From positions 1-64,000 of the forward strand of contig JAJFVK010000007.1 in the NCBI GenBank assembly GCA_021371795.1: DNA of 64,000 bases, given 5' to 3'. Each line of letters starts with the position of its first letter. The stretch's first letter is position 1. Shown here piece by piece: positions 9,401 through 17,747 of this stretch. Source of the DNA: Planctomycetaceae bacterium (lineage in GTDB: Bacteria > Planctomycetota > Phycisphaerae > Sedimentisphaerales > UBA12454). The notes beneath the pieces were generated by a model. The model was not told the origin of the DNA. It worked only from the letters and a program-made list of their open reading frames with translations, and searched no databases. A program made the position numbers and the translations under genes.

Positions 9401-11145
9401 GACACGACGACCTGCTCTGGCGTTTCTATGCACGAGTTGGAAGACTTGATGATGCCGAGAAATTGCTAAGCAAGTTATACGATGCTAATCCCAAAGACGC
9501 CAATAACACCAAAGGTATGTTATTTATCGCAAGGGCTAAAAGTGATCAGGCGAATATTTTGAAGTATTCCAACGAGCTTGTGAAATTAGATAAATCCCTT
9601 GATAATCAGATTGTGCAAATTGAATCCTTGCTGGAAATGGGATTATCCGATGAAGCCCAGAAAAAGCTCAATAGTCTTACAGAGCAATATCCTGATGATG
9701 CGAGACTGGCGTTTTTAAATGCCTGGCTGGCCGCAAAACAGGGCAAAATGGCTGAATCTTTGAAATTGGCGAACAGAAACCTTGAGCTTGACCCCGCAAA
9801 TCCGCGTGTATGGCGTCTTCGCGGGCAAATCAATAATGCGATGAACAACTTCGTTGAAGCGATCAGCGATTTCCAAAAGAGCAAGGCTTTGGCAGATAAC
9901 GCCGAAGTGCGAATTGACCTTGCGCGTGCTTACGCACGAACAAATTCAGTCGAGCAGGCAATTTCTGAACTTACGATTGCTGCAGATGATCAGAGCTCTT
10001 TGGTTGCCAGAAATATGCTTGAAGAATTGTATTATGCTACCGGCAATACCGAACGCATCAACAAATTCTACACTGAGACCATTGCGAAATATCCCAACGG
10101 CGTTTATTGGTACAATCACGCAGGTAATTTTGCATTAAGACTAAAGGAATATGACAAAGCGTTAAAGTTCTTTGACGCAGCGTTCCAAAATAGTTTGAAA
10201 ATTAAGGCAGACTTGCCTGATGCCGAGTCGTTTGATGGAAAGATGAGAGCGTTGCTTTTGACTAAGAAATATGAACAGCTTCAGGCCGAAGCCACGAAAT
10301 ATCTGGAAACGCCTTTGGCTCCGATTGCGTTTGAAAGAATGGCTGAAGCGAAAGCTAATGCCGGCGACAAAGATGGCGCATTGCAATATTTCAAAAGAGC
10401 GCTTGAAAAAGCCGGTACAGATGAAACGTATATTATTGGAATACTCGGTTTGATGAATAATGTCATCGGTTATGATGAAACTATAAAATGGTGCAGTGAG
10501 AGAATTCAAACCCAGCCGAATTTGCTTGCCGTTAATTTGGCAATGTTCAATCTTTATAATATTAAGGAACAGTACAATAAAGCTCTTGAACATATTAATA
10601 AGTGCATTGAAATCGCCAAAGACGATGAACAGAAGAGTTATGCGTTCGCAGCCAACAAAACAAAGCTGCTGATGACAATGTACGCGAAAATGTCCGATAA
10701 GAAATATTTGAATATGGCGATTGAAGAGTATGAAAGTGTACTTAAGAAACAGCCGACAAATATAGAGGTTATGAATAACCTCGCTTATATTCTGGCTGAT
10801 AATGATGTAAGCGTTGGCAAAGCTCTTGAATACGCCCAAAAAGCTTATCAGGCCGCGCCTAATAATGGCAGCATTTTGGATACGTATGCTTATGTGCTCT
10901 TTAAAAACGGAAAAACAAAAGAAGCAGACGAATTCATAAACCGGTCTATACAGCAGTATGAGCAGGGTAAAATGAATGCTCCTTTAGAGGTGTATGAGCA
11001 CGTTGGAATGATTAAGGAAAAACTTGAGCAAAAAGATAAAGCACTGGAAGCTTACAAGCGTGCGATGGAATTGGCCGGCGACAGCAATTTGCCGGATGTG
11101 AAAAGCAGAATAAATGCTTCGATTGAAAGATTAAATTCTAAATGA
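6442..11145 (+). CDS. Giant membrane-anchored TPR protein of the exosortase operon (PrsT-like)
   Basis: The 1567-residue protein has a basic start (MAKRLNKK), one membrane segment at about residues 9-29, and then almost continuous tetratricopeptide repeats to the C-terminus. Typical TPR phrases recur with a period near 34 residues, for example AYLLRSQAYSASGKEDDAIKD, ANPRVWRLRGQINNAMNNF and NNLAYILADNDVSVGKALEY. PEP-CTERM/exosortase operons often carry a large TPR lipoprotein (PrsT); this protein is about 1.7 times that size and uses a membrane anchor, not a lipobox. It probably scaffolds the export and sorting machinery in the periplasm. The ribosome-binding site is AAGGATTTTAGAA before the ATG. 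Confidence 0.8.
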   Translation: MAKRLNKKIAIIGSLFFIIVVLGAIYVVLRLNRNPEQYLKDARAELKKAEPDYKAAEKAYGYAFAYAKKDTKKKVDILFELVDMYMKTNDWRKASGCWNQVINFDTKNAKARHALLDYSYQVAMTGAWNAWKDIENNASEMIDKGLDTSPRMYRIKGQAMLELVRHGQMTDNEKSINEAIDILQKVCQEEPNNIETYQYVADAMVQKGGILASKGVLNAVENAHAEAGKILTKCIELNPNDPRAYINLYGSQLADTKNDKDKIKKIESDLIKLTQKFPDSPQAFFALAQVYVRNPKEADKAIAAVEKACELDKQNVAYAVTSATLYYRKYLVDKNPEYYQKAVDLATQALTYPDSLDIPGPKQRTSMINRYSLHSFLANCYLDQAMVVSEAQKADNLTLAEKEVHELNQILGTAENPYAIMWQGRLLLAKGQKNEGVKLLYDAFQKLTTGEQAQQGNDPQVGVLSYELARAFEGGTETGAVGLFYLNAYKNRMYENKPQMLLDFASSLMRIRDWKNATELIDSYDQYFGENDASRQLRISAYIGGNMYEQAEEKLAGLSEDDPNVLRLKNLYLSGVINKTMWDITQSQPAQGQTSAPQDTQALQLKAKLDQTKKESVRIMDKLAATGAKVLSEAEFAEMCKRYINDQEYKKAAGLVDNYAISHPNSINAGLYKLVLAEPAPGNITPERSNEIMLRAIENLKTPIDRELLLSGYYQAKGEMMEAVSHNRKVLDIAPDNGQALLNMLNISLGQQDFKEAENIVDSAVKYNIDLCDGEFFKAKIAYVKKDYQAAIERTNSCLEKRPIFSEAYLLRSQAYSASGKEDDAIKDAKKAYELNPFDAVIPRNLAYILYNRNQKLGSAASVEQITETRSALETAIRANPRDVDLQNFYAKYISSSEPERAIAVSQQILKMQPTVSNAIWLASLAMDVANSNTSAAKSGSAYYDIAISAYKTAYAMEPNDLRVLGGYSECLQRVGKADDAEKLLAGHDDLLWRFYARVGRLDDAEKLLSKLYDANPKDANNTKGMLFIARAKSDQANILKYSNELVKLDKSLDNQIVQIESLLEMGLSDEAQKKLNSLTEQYPDDARLAFLNAWLAAKQGKMAESLKLANRNLELDPANPRVWRLRGQINNAMNNFVEAISDFQKSKALADNAEVRIDLARAYARTNSVEQAISELTIAADDQSSLVARNMLEELYYATGNTERINKFYTETIAKYPNGVYWYNHAGNFALRLKEYDKALKFFDAAFQNSLKIKADLPDAESFDGKMRALLLTKKYEQLQAEATKYLETPLAPIAFERMAEAKANAGDKDGALQYFKRALEKAGTDETYIIGILGLMNNVIGYDETIKWCSERIQTQPNLLAVNLAMFNLYNIKEQYNKALEHINKCIEIAKDDEQKSYAFAANKTKLLMTMYAKMSDKKYLNMAIEEYESVLKKQPTNIEVMNNLAYILADNDVSVGKALEYAQKAYQAAPNNGSILDTYAYVLFKNGKTKEADEFINRSIQQYEQGKMNAPLEVYEHVGMIKEKLEQKDKALEAYKRAMELAGDSNLPDVKSRINASIERLNSK

Positions 11146-11206
11146 CAGGAATATTTTAATATTTATGAACGTCCAGTTATAGGACTTTTTTAATGGCAGG
11201 CAAAAA

Positions 11207-13456
11207 ATGAACGACAATAAAAAACCAGTATTTTCAGGAGGACAAGGTATGGCAGGACGCCAAAACCCACGTATGGCGTCTACACAGCAAAATGCCATGG
11301 CTTTAACTCCGAAGGAGATATTGGATATCTTCCGCCGGCATATTTTGCTTATAGTCATATTAACTATTTTCGGAACGGTCGCCGGCGGCGGATTGTGGTT
11401 CGTGATGGCGAGGTTTGCGCCTAAATTTACCGCAAAGACTTATATTGAAGTCTTGTCGCCCGGCAAATCAGACCCGACCGTTATAGGTGGTTCACCTCTT
11501 GCGGGCAAAGATATCGCCTATGAATTCAGGTTTTCAAAAGCTTCGCTGATAAAACAGCAGAGTATGCTTCAGGATCTTATCCGCAGAGACAAGATACGAG
11601 AAACCAAATGGTTCCAGAGTTTCAATGACGATGTTATCAAGACGATGGATAATCTTGACAAAAATCTCGTTGCGACAGCAGACAGAAACAGTAATTACAT
11701 TTTGCTAAGTATGACTTGCGGTGACGCCGAAGAATCTGCGTTTATTGTCAACCAGATGGTTGATCTGTTCATCAGATCGCAGCAGGCTACTGCTGAAGAA
11801 GATGTCGGTGCAAAGTTAAACGAACTTAAAACACAGGAAACTGAACTTCGCAACAAACTTGCAAGCCTTAATAATACGCTTACAGACATTCGGCGTTCAT
11901 CGGGAATTACACAACTTGAATCGACCGGCGATGATAGCAGTTTCCGTCATACAGTTACTCAAAAACTGGCCAGCCTTGAAGTAGATAAATCGAAACTTGA
12001 AGCAGATATCGAGGAAATTCGTACAAGTGTTACTAATTACGAAGACAGAAATACTAAGAGCGAGATCGTTCAGCGTACAACTGAAACAGATTCGGTCGTT
12101 TTGTCACTTATTGAAAAAATCACTGCTTATGAAGCAGAACTTGCCCGCAAGCTGACGAATCTTGGCGAAAACCACAGAGAAATACAGCAATTAAGGGAAG
12201 TATTACGGCAGACTATTGCTGAAAAAGATGCCAGAATTAACTCCAAAGCGCAGCAAATTCGCGATTCAGACGTAACAACAGTCAGGGATCAGTTTGCAGT
12301 ACTTACGAATCGCCTTGCCAAGCTTGAAGAATTAAGGGCGCAAACAGAAAACCAGCAAAGAGACCTTGATACAACCAGAGCTCTTTATGACCAGCAGGTT
12401 TCTGACAGAGAGGAAACAAAGATTAAATTATTTGACACACAGGAGCAGATAAGCAAATACAATCTTATAAAGCAGGATGCTGAAACAGCGAAGGTAAGAT
12501 CGATGGGGCTTGCTCCGGCTCCTTTGAAGAAGAGTTCGCCGATTATTTATATTTATGTACCGGCAGGCACGTTCCTTGGGTTTATGCTGGCAATCGGCCT
12601 TGCGTTTCTGATTGAATTTATGAACGACCTGCTCCGTACGCCAAGAGATGTAATGAAATATGCAGATGTTTCACTGCTTGGAATGGTTACACATAAGAAT
12701 TTCGACGCTGTTACTCGAAGAGCGGATATGTGGAAAGTTGTAAGACAGCAGCCGTTCTCTATGATGAGCGAATGTTACAGGCAGTTCAAGGCAAATCTTA
12801 AAGTGGTTGCCAATGCAGAGAGCCAAAAGGTGATTTTGGTTACAAGCGGCAACGCCGGCGAAGGCAGAACTACTGTCGTGGCTAATTTAGCCGCCACTTT
12901 CGCAGCCGAAGACGGCAAAGTGCTTGTAATTGATGCCAATTTCCGCAGGCCGTGCATTGATAAGATATTTGGCAGTTCAGGCGAAAGTCTGGAACTGAAC
13001 GAAAAAGGCTTAAGCGATTATCTTTTGGGTCAGTGTGATATTCAGGCAGCTATCAGACATACCGATATGGCTGATACCGATGTTATATACAGCGGCGCTC
13101 TGCCGGCCAATCCGGCTGAACTGCTTGGCGGTCAGCGTATGCGTGAGTTGCTCGACTACACGAAGAAAAACTATGACCGTATTATTATCGATGGTCCTCC
13201 GATGCTTGTCAGTGATGCCAAGGCATTGGCTGCAAAAGCTGACGGTACAGTGCTTGTGTTCAATACCGCGATTACAAGACGCGGCACCGCACAGCGTATC
13301 GTTCGCGAGCTTAGAGAAGTCAATATGAATATTTTCGGCGCAATTCTTATCGGCGTAAGAGTTCTAAAGGGCGGTTATTATCACGAACTGCATGAATCTT
13401 ACAATGACTATCAGTCGAAAGCAAAGCCTGTGGCTCCTCAGCCGACAGTTAATTAA
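11207..13456 (+). CDS. Wzc-like polysaccharide co-polymerase / BY-kinase with altered Walker A
   Basis: The 749-residue protein combines a Wzz chain-length domain (first membrane helix about 45-70; long coiled coil about 200-430; second helix about 445-470) with a C-terminal CpsD/CapB-type tyrosine-kinase domain. Walker A is SGNAGEGRTT, with Arg554 where the P-loop lysine is expected. Walker A' (VLVIDANFRRP) and Walker B (IIIDGPP) are present. The C-terminus has a tyrosine cluster (GGYYHELHESYNDY), the usual autophosphorylation tail. It closes the exosortase operon and should control polysaccharide chain length with the export lipoprotein at 3081. The Lys-to-Arg change could reduce kinase activity or mark a divergent clade. 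Confidence 0.85.
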   Translation: MNDNKKPVFSGGQGMAGRQNPRMASTQQNAMALTPKEILDIFRRHILLIVILTIFGTVAGGGLWFVMARFAPKFTAKTYIEVLSPGKSDPTVIGGSPLAGKDIAYEFRFSKASLIKQQSMLQDLIRRDKIRETKWFQSFNDDVIKTMDNLDKNLVATADRNSNYILLSMTCGDAEESAFIVNQMVDLFIRSQQATAEEDVGAKLNELKTQETELRNKLASLNNTLTDIRRSSGITQLESTGDDSSFRHTVTQKLASLEVDKSKLEADIEEIRTSVTNYEDRNTKSEIVQRTTETDSVVLSLIEKITAYEAELARKLTNLGENHREIQQLREVLRQTIAEKDARINSKAQQIRDSDVTTVRDQFAVLTNRLAKLEELRAQTENQQRDLDTTRALYDQQVSDREETKIKLFDTQEQISKYNLIKQDAETAKVRSMGLAPAPLKKSSPIIYIYVPAGTFLGFMLAIGLAFLIEFMNDLLRTPRDVMKYADVSLLGMVTHKNFDAVTRRADMWKVVRQQPFSMMSECYRQFKANLKVVANAESQKVILVTSGNAGEGRTTVVANLAATFAAEDGKVLVIDANFRRPCIDKIFGSSGESLELNEKGLSDYLLGQCDIQAAIRHTDMADTDVIYSGALPANPAELLGGQRMRELLDYTKKNYDRIIIDGPPMLVSDAKALAAKADGTVLVFNTAITRRGTAQRIVRELREVNMNIFGAILIGVRVLKGGYYHELHESYNDYQSKAKPVAPQPTVN

Positions 13457-13481
13457 TTTACAGTAAAATGTACAAATTTTA

Positions 13482-13517
13482 TGGGCGATAAGTTTAAAAC
13501 TTGTCGCCCATTTTTTT
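13482..13517 (+). terminator. Intrinsic terminator of the exosortase operon
   Basis: TGGGCGATAAGTTT pairs with AACTTGTCGCCCA (one G-U pair) around a very short AA loop and is followed by seven T residues. It lies 26 bases after the stop of the Wzc-like gene and ends the plus-strand operon before the convergent permease gene. Confidence 0.85.
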
Positions 13518-13578
13518 ATAATTTGATGATTTTATTTTTGCTGACTGTTAATCGGCATAATCATTTCTGATTTAATTT

Positions 13579-14547
13579 TTAACCTATCTGGCGTCGCTGG
13601 AACATTGCTACCGCAATGCTGAGGAACGCCGTCGAGTAGATAGCTCCATATATCCCGCAGGACAGAATATAGTTGAATGTTATTTTCACGCCTTCTTCGT
13701 ATATGGCGTCACTAATCCAGAATACCTGCAAGCTCGGCACGATTATTTTGCCGACTTTTGCCCAAAGATGCGAATCCGCAAGCCTGCCGAAAGTGTAATC
13801 ACTGATGATGCCCAGCAGGAACAGCCCGATACAGCAGCTCAAGGTTACAAGTACATTGAACCTTGTGGAGAACATAATTGCCGCGGCGGTAATAATAAAC
13901 AGGGCAATCAGCAGCAGAACCGATGCGTAAACATCTAAAAGGTTGAAACCGTTTTGGGCGGGATAAAATTTCCATTCCTTATTGATGAAGAACAGGAAAG
14001 TAACGGAAATCAGAGCGAAAATTGCCAATAAAATCACAGCGGTAGAGGTGAATTTTATGTCATAAGAATAGTTTAGGAAAGCAGTTATAAGCACGGCAAG
14101 GCCGAGGGAGCCTGCGCAGCACATAATTACTGTAAAATCGTGGGTGTCGGAAGCTGTTGTCATAACGCCGTGACGGATCGCCATCAAAAGGGCGATTGTG
14201 AGGATAAAGTGAGCGATGAAAACCGCGCCTAAAACCCCGAAAAATTTGCCTAAAATGAACAAAAAGCGAGGAATCGGCTTGGAAAGAGTGGTTATTATTG
14301 TCTTGGTGTCGAATTCTTCGGTAATTGCGGTAGAAGCGGAAAAAATCGATATGAACAATCCGGCAATAAATAACGTAGATAGCCCTATCTCGCGTAAGAG
14401 CTTGTTGTCATCGTCTAACGAGTACATCGTTAGCGATGGGCTCATAACGAATAGAAACACAGCGGTTGCGATTATGACCGCATAAACCGGCTGTCGAATG
14501 ATTTCTACGAAGGTATTTTTGGCGATTGAGTAAAGTTTATAAAACAT
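13579..14547 (-). CDS. ABC-2 type transporter permease
   Basis: The 322-residue integral membrane protein has about seven hydrophobic segments. Its N-terminal part has the pattern of NosY-like ABC-2 permeases: an anchor helix, a helix pair, then TITEEFDTKTIITTLSKPIPR followed by LFILGKFFG. The same block occurs in the permease at 22174 (DIKHKQIYSVVTKPIRRYQ), so the two are paralogues. No ATP-binding partner lies next to it; it could use the ATPase at 21000, which is an inference. It is a single minus-strand gene between two plus-strand operons. Confidence 0.8.
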   Translation of the reverse strand: MFYKLYSIAKNTFVEIIRQPVYAVIIATAVFLFVMSPSLTMYSLDDDNKLLREIGLSTLFIAGLFISIFSASTAITEEFDTKTIITTLSKPIPRFLFILGKFFGVLGAVFIAHFILTIALLMAIRHGVMTTASDTHDFTVIMCCAGSLGLAVLITAFLNYSYDIKFTSTAVILLAIFALISVTFLFFINKEWKFYPAQNGFNLLDVYASVLLLIALFIITAAAIMFSTRFNVLVTLSCCIGLFLLGIISDYTFGRLADSHLWAKVGKIIVPSLQVFWISDAIYEEGVKITFNYILSCGIYGAIYSTAFLSIAVAMFQRRQIG

Positions 14548-14731
14548 AAAAATTTTCCATTAACAGTTTACGAATATGAAGTTATCCGTTATATTAACTT
14601 CTTTTAGACTTGTAGTAAAGAAACTTTATTGTATACTCTGGGCAACGGGAAATAGTTCAGTGAAATATTCGCCTGTTTTGTCGTATGCCCAGGATGGTAA
14701 TTATTTGTTTATGGATGAATAAGGGGTTTTA

Positions 14732-16759
14732 ATGCAGACAGAAGAAAAGAAGGCAGCAGTTGTTTGTCTGATTGCGCTTGTTTTAAGTATCATTTTCTTT
14801 CCGGCTTGTTTTATCTTAAGTCAGGTAACAGGCGCATTCGCATTGTTTGCCTTAAGTTGGCAAATCCTTGCCGCCGGTATAATTTGGGCTGTTTTGACAG
14901 TTCAATTCTATCAGCGTGCTTTTGCGGAGCGGGAAAAATTTGAAATTGCGCAGCTTGCGCAAACAAGCCAAAGTGATACGATTTTTGAAGCGCAGCAGAG
15001 GCAATCGGAGTATTTCGCGGTAGCGCAGAATCGCCTGCGGATTTTTGAAAAATGGTTTCTTCCGTTTTTCTCCGTTTTAATTGCCGCCTATCAGATTACA
15101 CTTGGCGCGATTCTGATAAGAAGGACGATTAACGGTCAAACCGGCCAAGAGATGAGATTTTTGCTTTTGGGCGCTGTTTTAGCGGCTGCGATGGCATTTT
15201 TCAGTTTTCTATTTTCGTTATATGCAGTCGGGCTTTCCTCGCAGGAAAAATGGAAGCCTATAAGGTCCGGAGCAGGGGCATTTTTATCAATTGCCGTACT
15301 TTCATTCCTTATTGCCATTGCCATGGCTTTGTATCAATTTAAAATTCAAATCGTTCTTACAGTTCTTAATTGGGTTGTGCCGTCGGTATTGCTTCTGATT
15401 GGCTGTGAAACAATTTTGAATTTCATATTTGATTTGTACAGACCAAGAATCAAAGGCCAGCACAGCAGTGCCGCGTTTGACAGCAGGCTGCTTGCGGTTC
15501 TTGCCGCTCCTCACAATATTTTAAGAACGGCCGCCAGTTTTCTGGACTATCAGTTTGGCTTTAAGGTTTCACAGACCTGGTTCTATAAAATAGTTGCGCA
15601 GGCGATAGTACCATTGGTTATCGTATCAGCGGTTATTCTTTATCTGTTGAGTTGCGTTGTGATTATTGACCCGGGTTCACAGGCGATAATTGAAAAATTT
15701 GGTTCGCCTTTTGATTCACAGGGTAAAATCAGACTTGCCGATTCAGGCATTTCATTAAAGCTTCCCTGGCCTTTTGGAATTGCACGAGTTTTCCCAACGA
15801 AAGAAATGCAGGAAATATATGTAGGCTATGTTCCACTGGATGACCACACAAAAACACCTTTGCTTTGGGATAAAGAGCATTACAAAGAGGAATACAATCT
15901 GCTGGTTGCTACAGAGAGCATAACCTCGCAGGAAAAAGGAGCGGTTCCGGTAAGTATTATCAGGGCGGCAATACCGGTTCAGTATAAAGTAACAGACCTT
16001 TATAAGTATATTTATAACCACGTTGACAGCAAAGAAATTCTCAAAGACATCTGCTATCGTGAGCTTGTAAATTTTGCTGCCGGTGCCCGCGTTGAACCTG
16101 AATCTGAAAGCGGCGAAGAAAGTCTGCTCGGTGCAGGCAGAGCAAAGGCGGCTGTGATAGTTATGAAGATTATTCAGCAAAGAGCTGATGAGCTTGGTTT
16201 AGGCGTTGAAATAGTATTTATGGGATTTGAGGGATTTCACCCTCCGCCAACAGTTGCGCAGGATTTCCAGGCTGTTATCGGCGCTGTTCAGAAAAAACAG
16301 GCCGCAATACTTTATGCCATTACAGACAGGGACAAAATTTTTACCGGCAATACCGGTTCTGTAAAACAGGCTGAAGAACTGCACAGTCTTGCGAGCAAAT
16401 ATTTGAAGGCAACTCAAAGCGGCGACAAAGCTGAATCTGACAAAGTCAAATTGCAGTTGGACGAGGCTTTTTCCGGTGCCAGCGGTGAACTTTTCGCAAA
16501 ATTACGAACTGCAAAGAGCTATGCTTTTGAAAAATCTATTTTGGCAAAAGCCACTGGCGAAAGATTCAGTCAGCAGTTGAAAGCGTATCGTGCTTCGAAG
16601 GATATTTATACGCACGAATTGAAAATGAGTATGCTCGAAGAAACGCTGGATAAAATCAGGAAATTTGTCATAGTTTCCGACAGTGATACGGAAGTTACGA
16701 TTGTCGATTTGCAGGAAAAACTTGTGCCGAGCCTGTATGAGGCCGAACCCGGTAAATAA
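14732..16759 (+). CDS. Multi-pass membrane protein with C-terminal SPFH (HflK-like) domain
   Basis: This is a 675-residue protein. The first half (about 10-310) contains seven or eight hydrophobic segments. The last of these (about 285-310) leads directly into an SPFH/prohibitin domain opening IDPGSQAIIEKFGSP and continuing with IKLPWPFGIARVF-like phrases. The tail is helical and charged, as in HflK. Standard HflK has one membrane segment and about 400 residues, so the polytopic N-terminal half is a distinctive addition. It is the first of three SPFH genes in a row and probably forms a hetero-oligomeric ring or microdomain with the next two. There is no proteolytic motif, so its role would be modulatory. 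Confidence 0.75.
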   Translation: MQTEEKKAAVVCLIALVLSIIFFPACFILSQVTGAFALFALSWQILAAGIIWAVLTVQFYQRAFAEREKFEIAQLAQTSQSDTIFEAQQRQSEYFAVAQNRLRIFEKWFLPFFSVLIAAYQITLGAILIRRTINGQTGQEMRFLLLGAVLAAAMAFFSFLFSLYAVGLSSQEKWKPIRSGAGAFLSIAVLSFLIAIAMALYQFKIQIVLTVLNWVVPSVLLLIGCETILNFIFDLYRPRIKGQHSSAAFDSRLLAVLAAPHNILRTAASFLDYQFGFKVSQTWFYKIVAQAIVPLVIVSAVILYLLSCVVIIDPGSQAIIEKFGSPFDSQGKIRLADSGISLKLPWPFGIARVFPTKEMQEIYVGYVPLDDHTKTPLLWDKEHYKEEYNLLVATESITSQEKGAVPVSIIRAAIPVQYKVTDLYKYIYNHVDSKEILKDICYRELVNFAAGARVEPESESGEESLLGAGRAKAAVIVMKIIQQRADELGLGVEIVFMGFEGFHPPPTVAQDFQAVIGAVQKKQAAILYAITDRDKIFTGNTGSVKQAEELHSLASKYLKATQSGDKAESDKVKLQLDEAFSGASGELFAKLRTAKSYAFEKSILAKATGERFSQQLKAYRASKDIYTHELKMSMLEETLDKIRKFVIVSDSDTEVTIVDLQEKLVPSLYEAEPGK

Positions 16760-16762
16760 GAC

Positions 16763-16824
16763 GGCTTGGCCGAAGGCCAATCCATAATTTTGATTTTTGA
16801 TATTTAATTTTTGATTTAATTTAT
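16763..16824. repeat. Interspersed hairpin/AT-tail repeat, copy A
   Basis: GGCTTGGCCGAAGGCCAATCC forms a short GGCC hairpin and is followed by an AT tail built from ATTTTGATTTTTGATATTTAAT-like units. Related copies lie at 39947, 53388 and 54064. This copy separates two co-directional SPFH genes. Confidence 0.6.
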
Positions 16825-16839
16825 AAGGGTAATACGAAG

Positions 16840-17745
16840 ATGAAAAATGTTTCAATTTTGGTTCTTGTAGTACTGATTGTCGGCGTAATGGCGCTTTATT
16901 TTGTTTCGTTCCAGGTGCGTCAGACGGAAACGGCATTGGTTTTAACCTTTGGCAAGCCGACGCGCGATATCAATGCTCCCGGCTGGAACTGGAAATGGCC
17001 TGCTCCGATACAGACGCTTGTTAAGTACGATTCAAGGCAGATGCTTTTTGAAGGCGTCGAGGAAGAGACGGTAACAAAGGGCGGAGAACCGATTATTGTT
17101 CAGACTTATATTGTATGGCAAATCACAGAGCCGAGGAAATTTCGTGAAGCCGTACGCGATGTTCCTGGCGCCGAGAAACTGCTCAAGAGCAGACTCCGTG
17201 ATGTGCAGAACAAAATCGTCGGCAAACATTATTTCAGCGAATTCGTAAACACCGACCGCAAGCAGATTAAATTCAGTGAAATTGAAGGCGAAATGTTGGA
17301 ACAGCTTGCCGAGCCGGTTAAAACAGCTTACGGCATTAATATTAATACTGTCGGAATCAAAATGCTCAAGGTTAGCGAAAAGGTTACAGAAGATGTTTTC
17401 GCAAGAATGAAAGCCGACAGGAATCGCAAGACCGAAGCGACAAAAGCACAGGGCAGTGCCGAAGCCATGAGAATCAAAAGCGATGCCGATTCGAAGATTA
17501 CAGAGCTGATGGCAGCGACCGAAGCAAGGGCAAAGGCAATCCGCGGCGAAGGCGATGCTGAAGCGGCGCAGTATTATAAGATGCTTGAAGCAGACCCCGA
17601 GTTTGCGATGTTCCTTCGTGAAATCGAGACTTTGAAGAAAACTATGAAAGACAGAACAACGATTGTTCTGCCGGCCGATGCCGAGCCTTTCAAGCTGCTT
17701 AAAGAAATGCCGAAAATTGAACCTAAACAAAGCGGGACGAAATAA
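16840..17745 (+). CDS. hflC: SPFH-domain protein HflC-like
   Basis: The 301-residue protein has one N-terminal membrane helix (about 5-22) and a prohibitin/SPFH domain opening VRQTETALVLTFGKP. The typical HflC phrases GWNWKWPAPIQTLVKYDSR and VGIKMLKVSE are present, followed by a helical KAxGxAEAxRIKxDAD region that mediates oligomerisation. In well-studied bacteria HflC pairs with HflK to cage the FtsH protease; no ftsH is visible here. The next SPFH gene starts only 2 bases downstream. A ribosome-binding site (AAGGGTAATACGAAG) precedes the ATG. Confidence 0.85.
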   Translation: MKNVSILVLVVLIVGVMALYFVSFQVRQTETALVLTFGKPTRDINAPGWNWKWPAPIQTLVKYDSRQMLFEGVEEETVTKGGEPIIVQTYIVWQITEPRKFREAVRDVPGAEKLLKSRLRDVQNKIVGKHYFSEFVNTDRKQIKFSEIEGEMLEQLAEPVKTAYGININTVGIKMLKVSEKVTEDVFARMKADRNRKTEATKAQGSAEAMRIKSDADSKITELMAATEARAKAIRGEGDAEAAQYYKMLEADPEFAMFLREIETLKKTMKDRTTIVLPADAEPFKLLKEMPKIEPKQSGTK

Positions 17746-17747
17746 AT

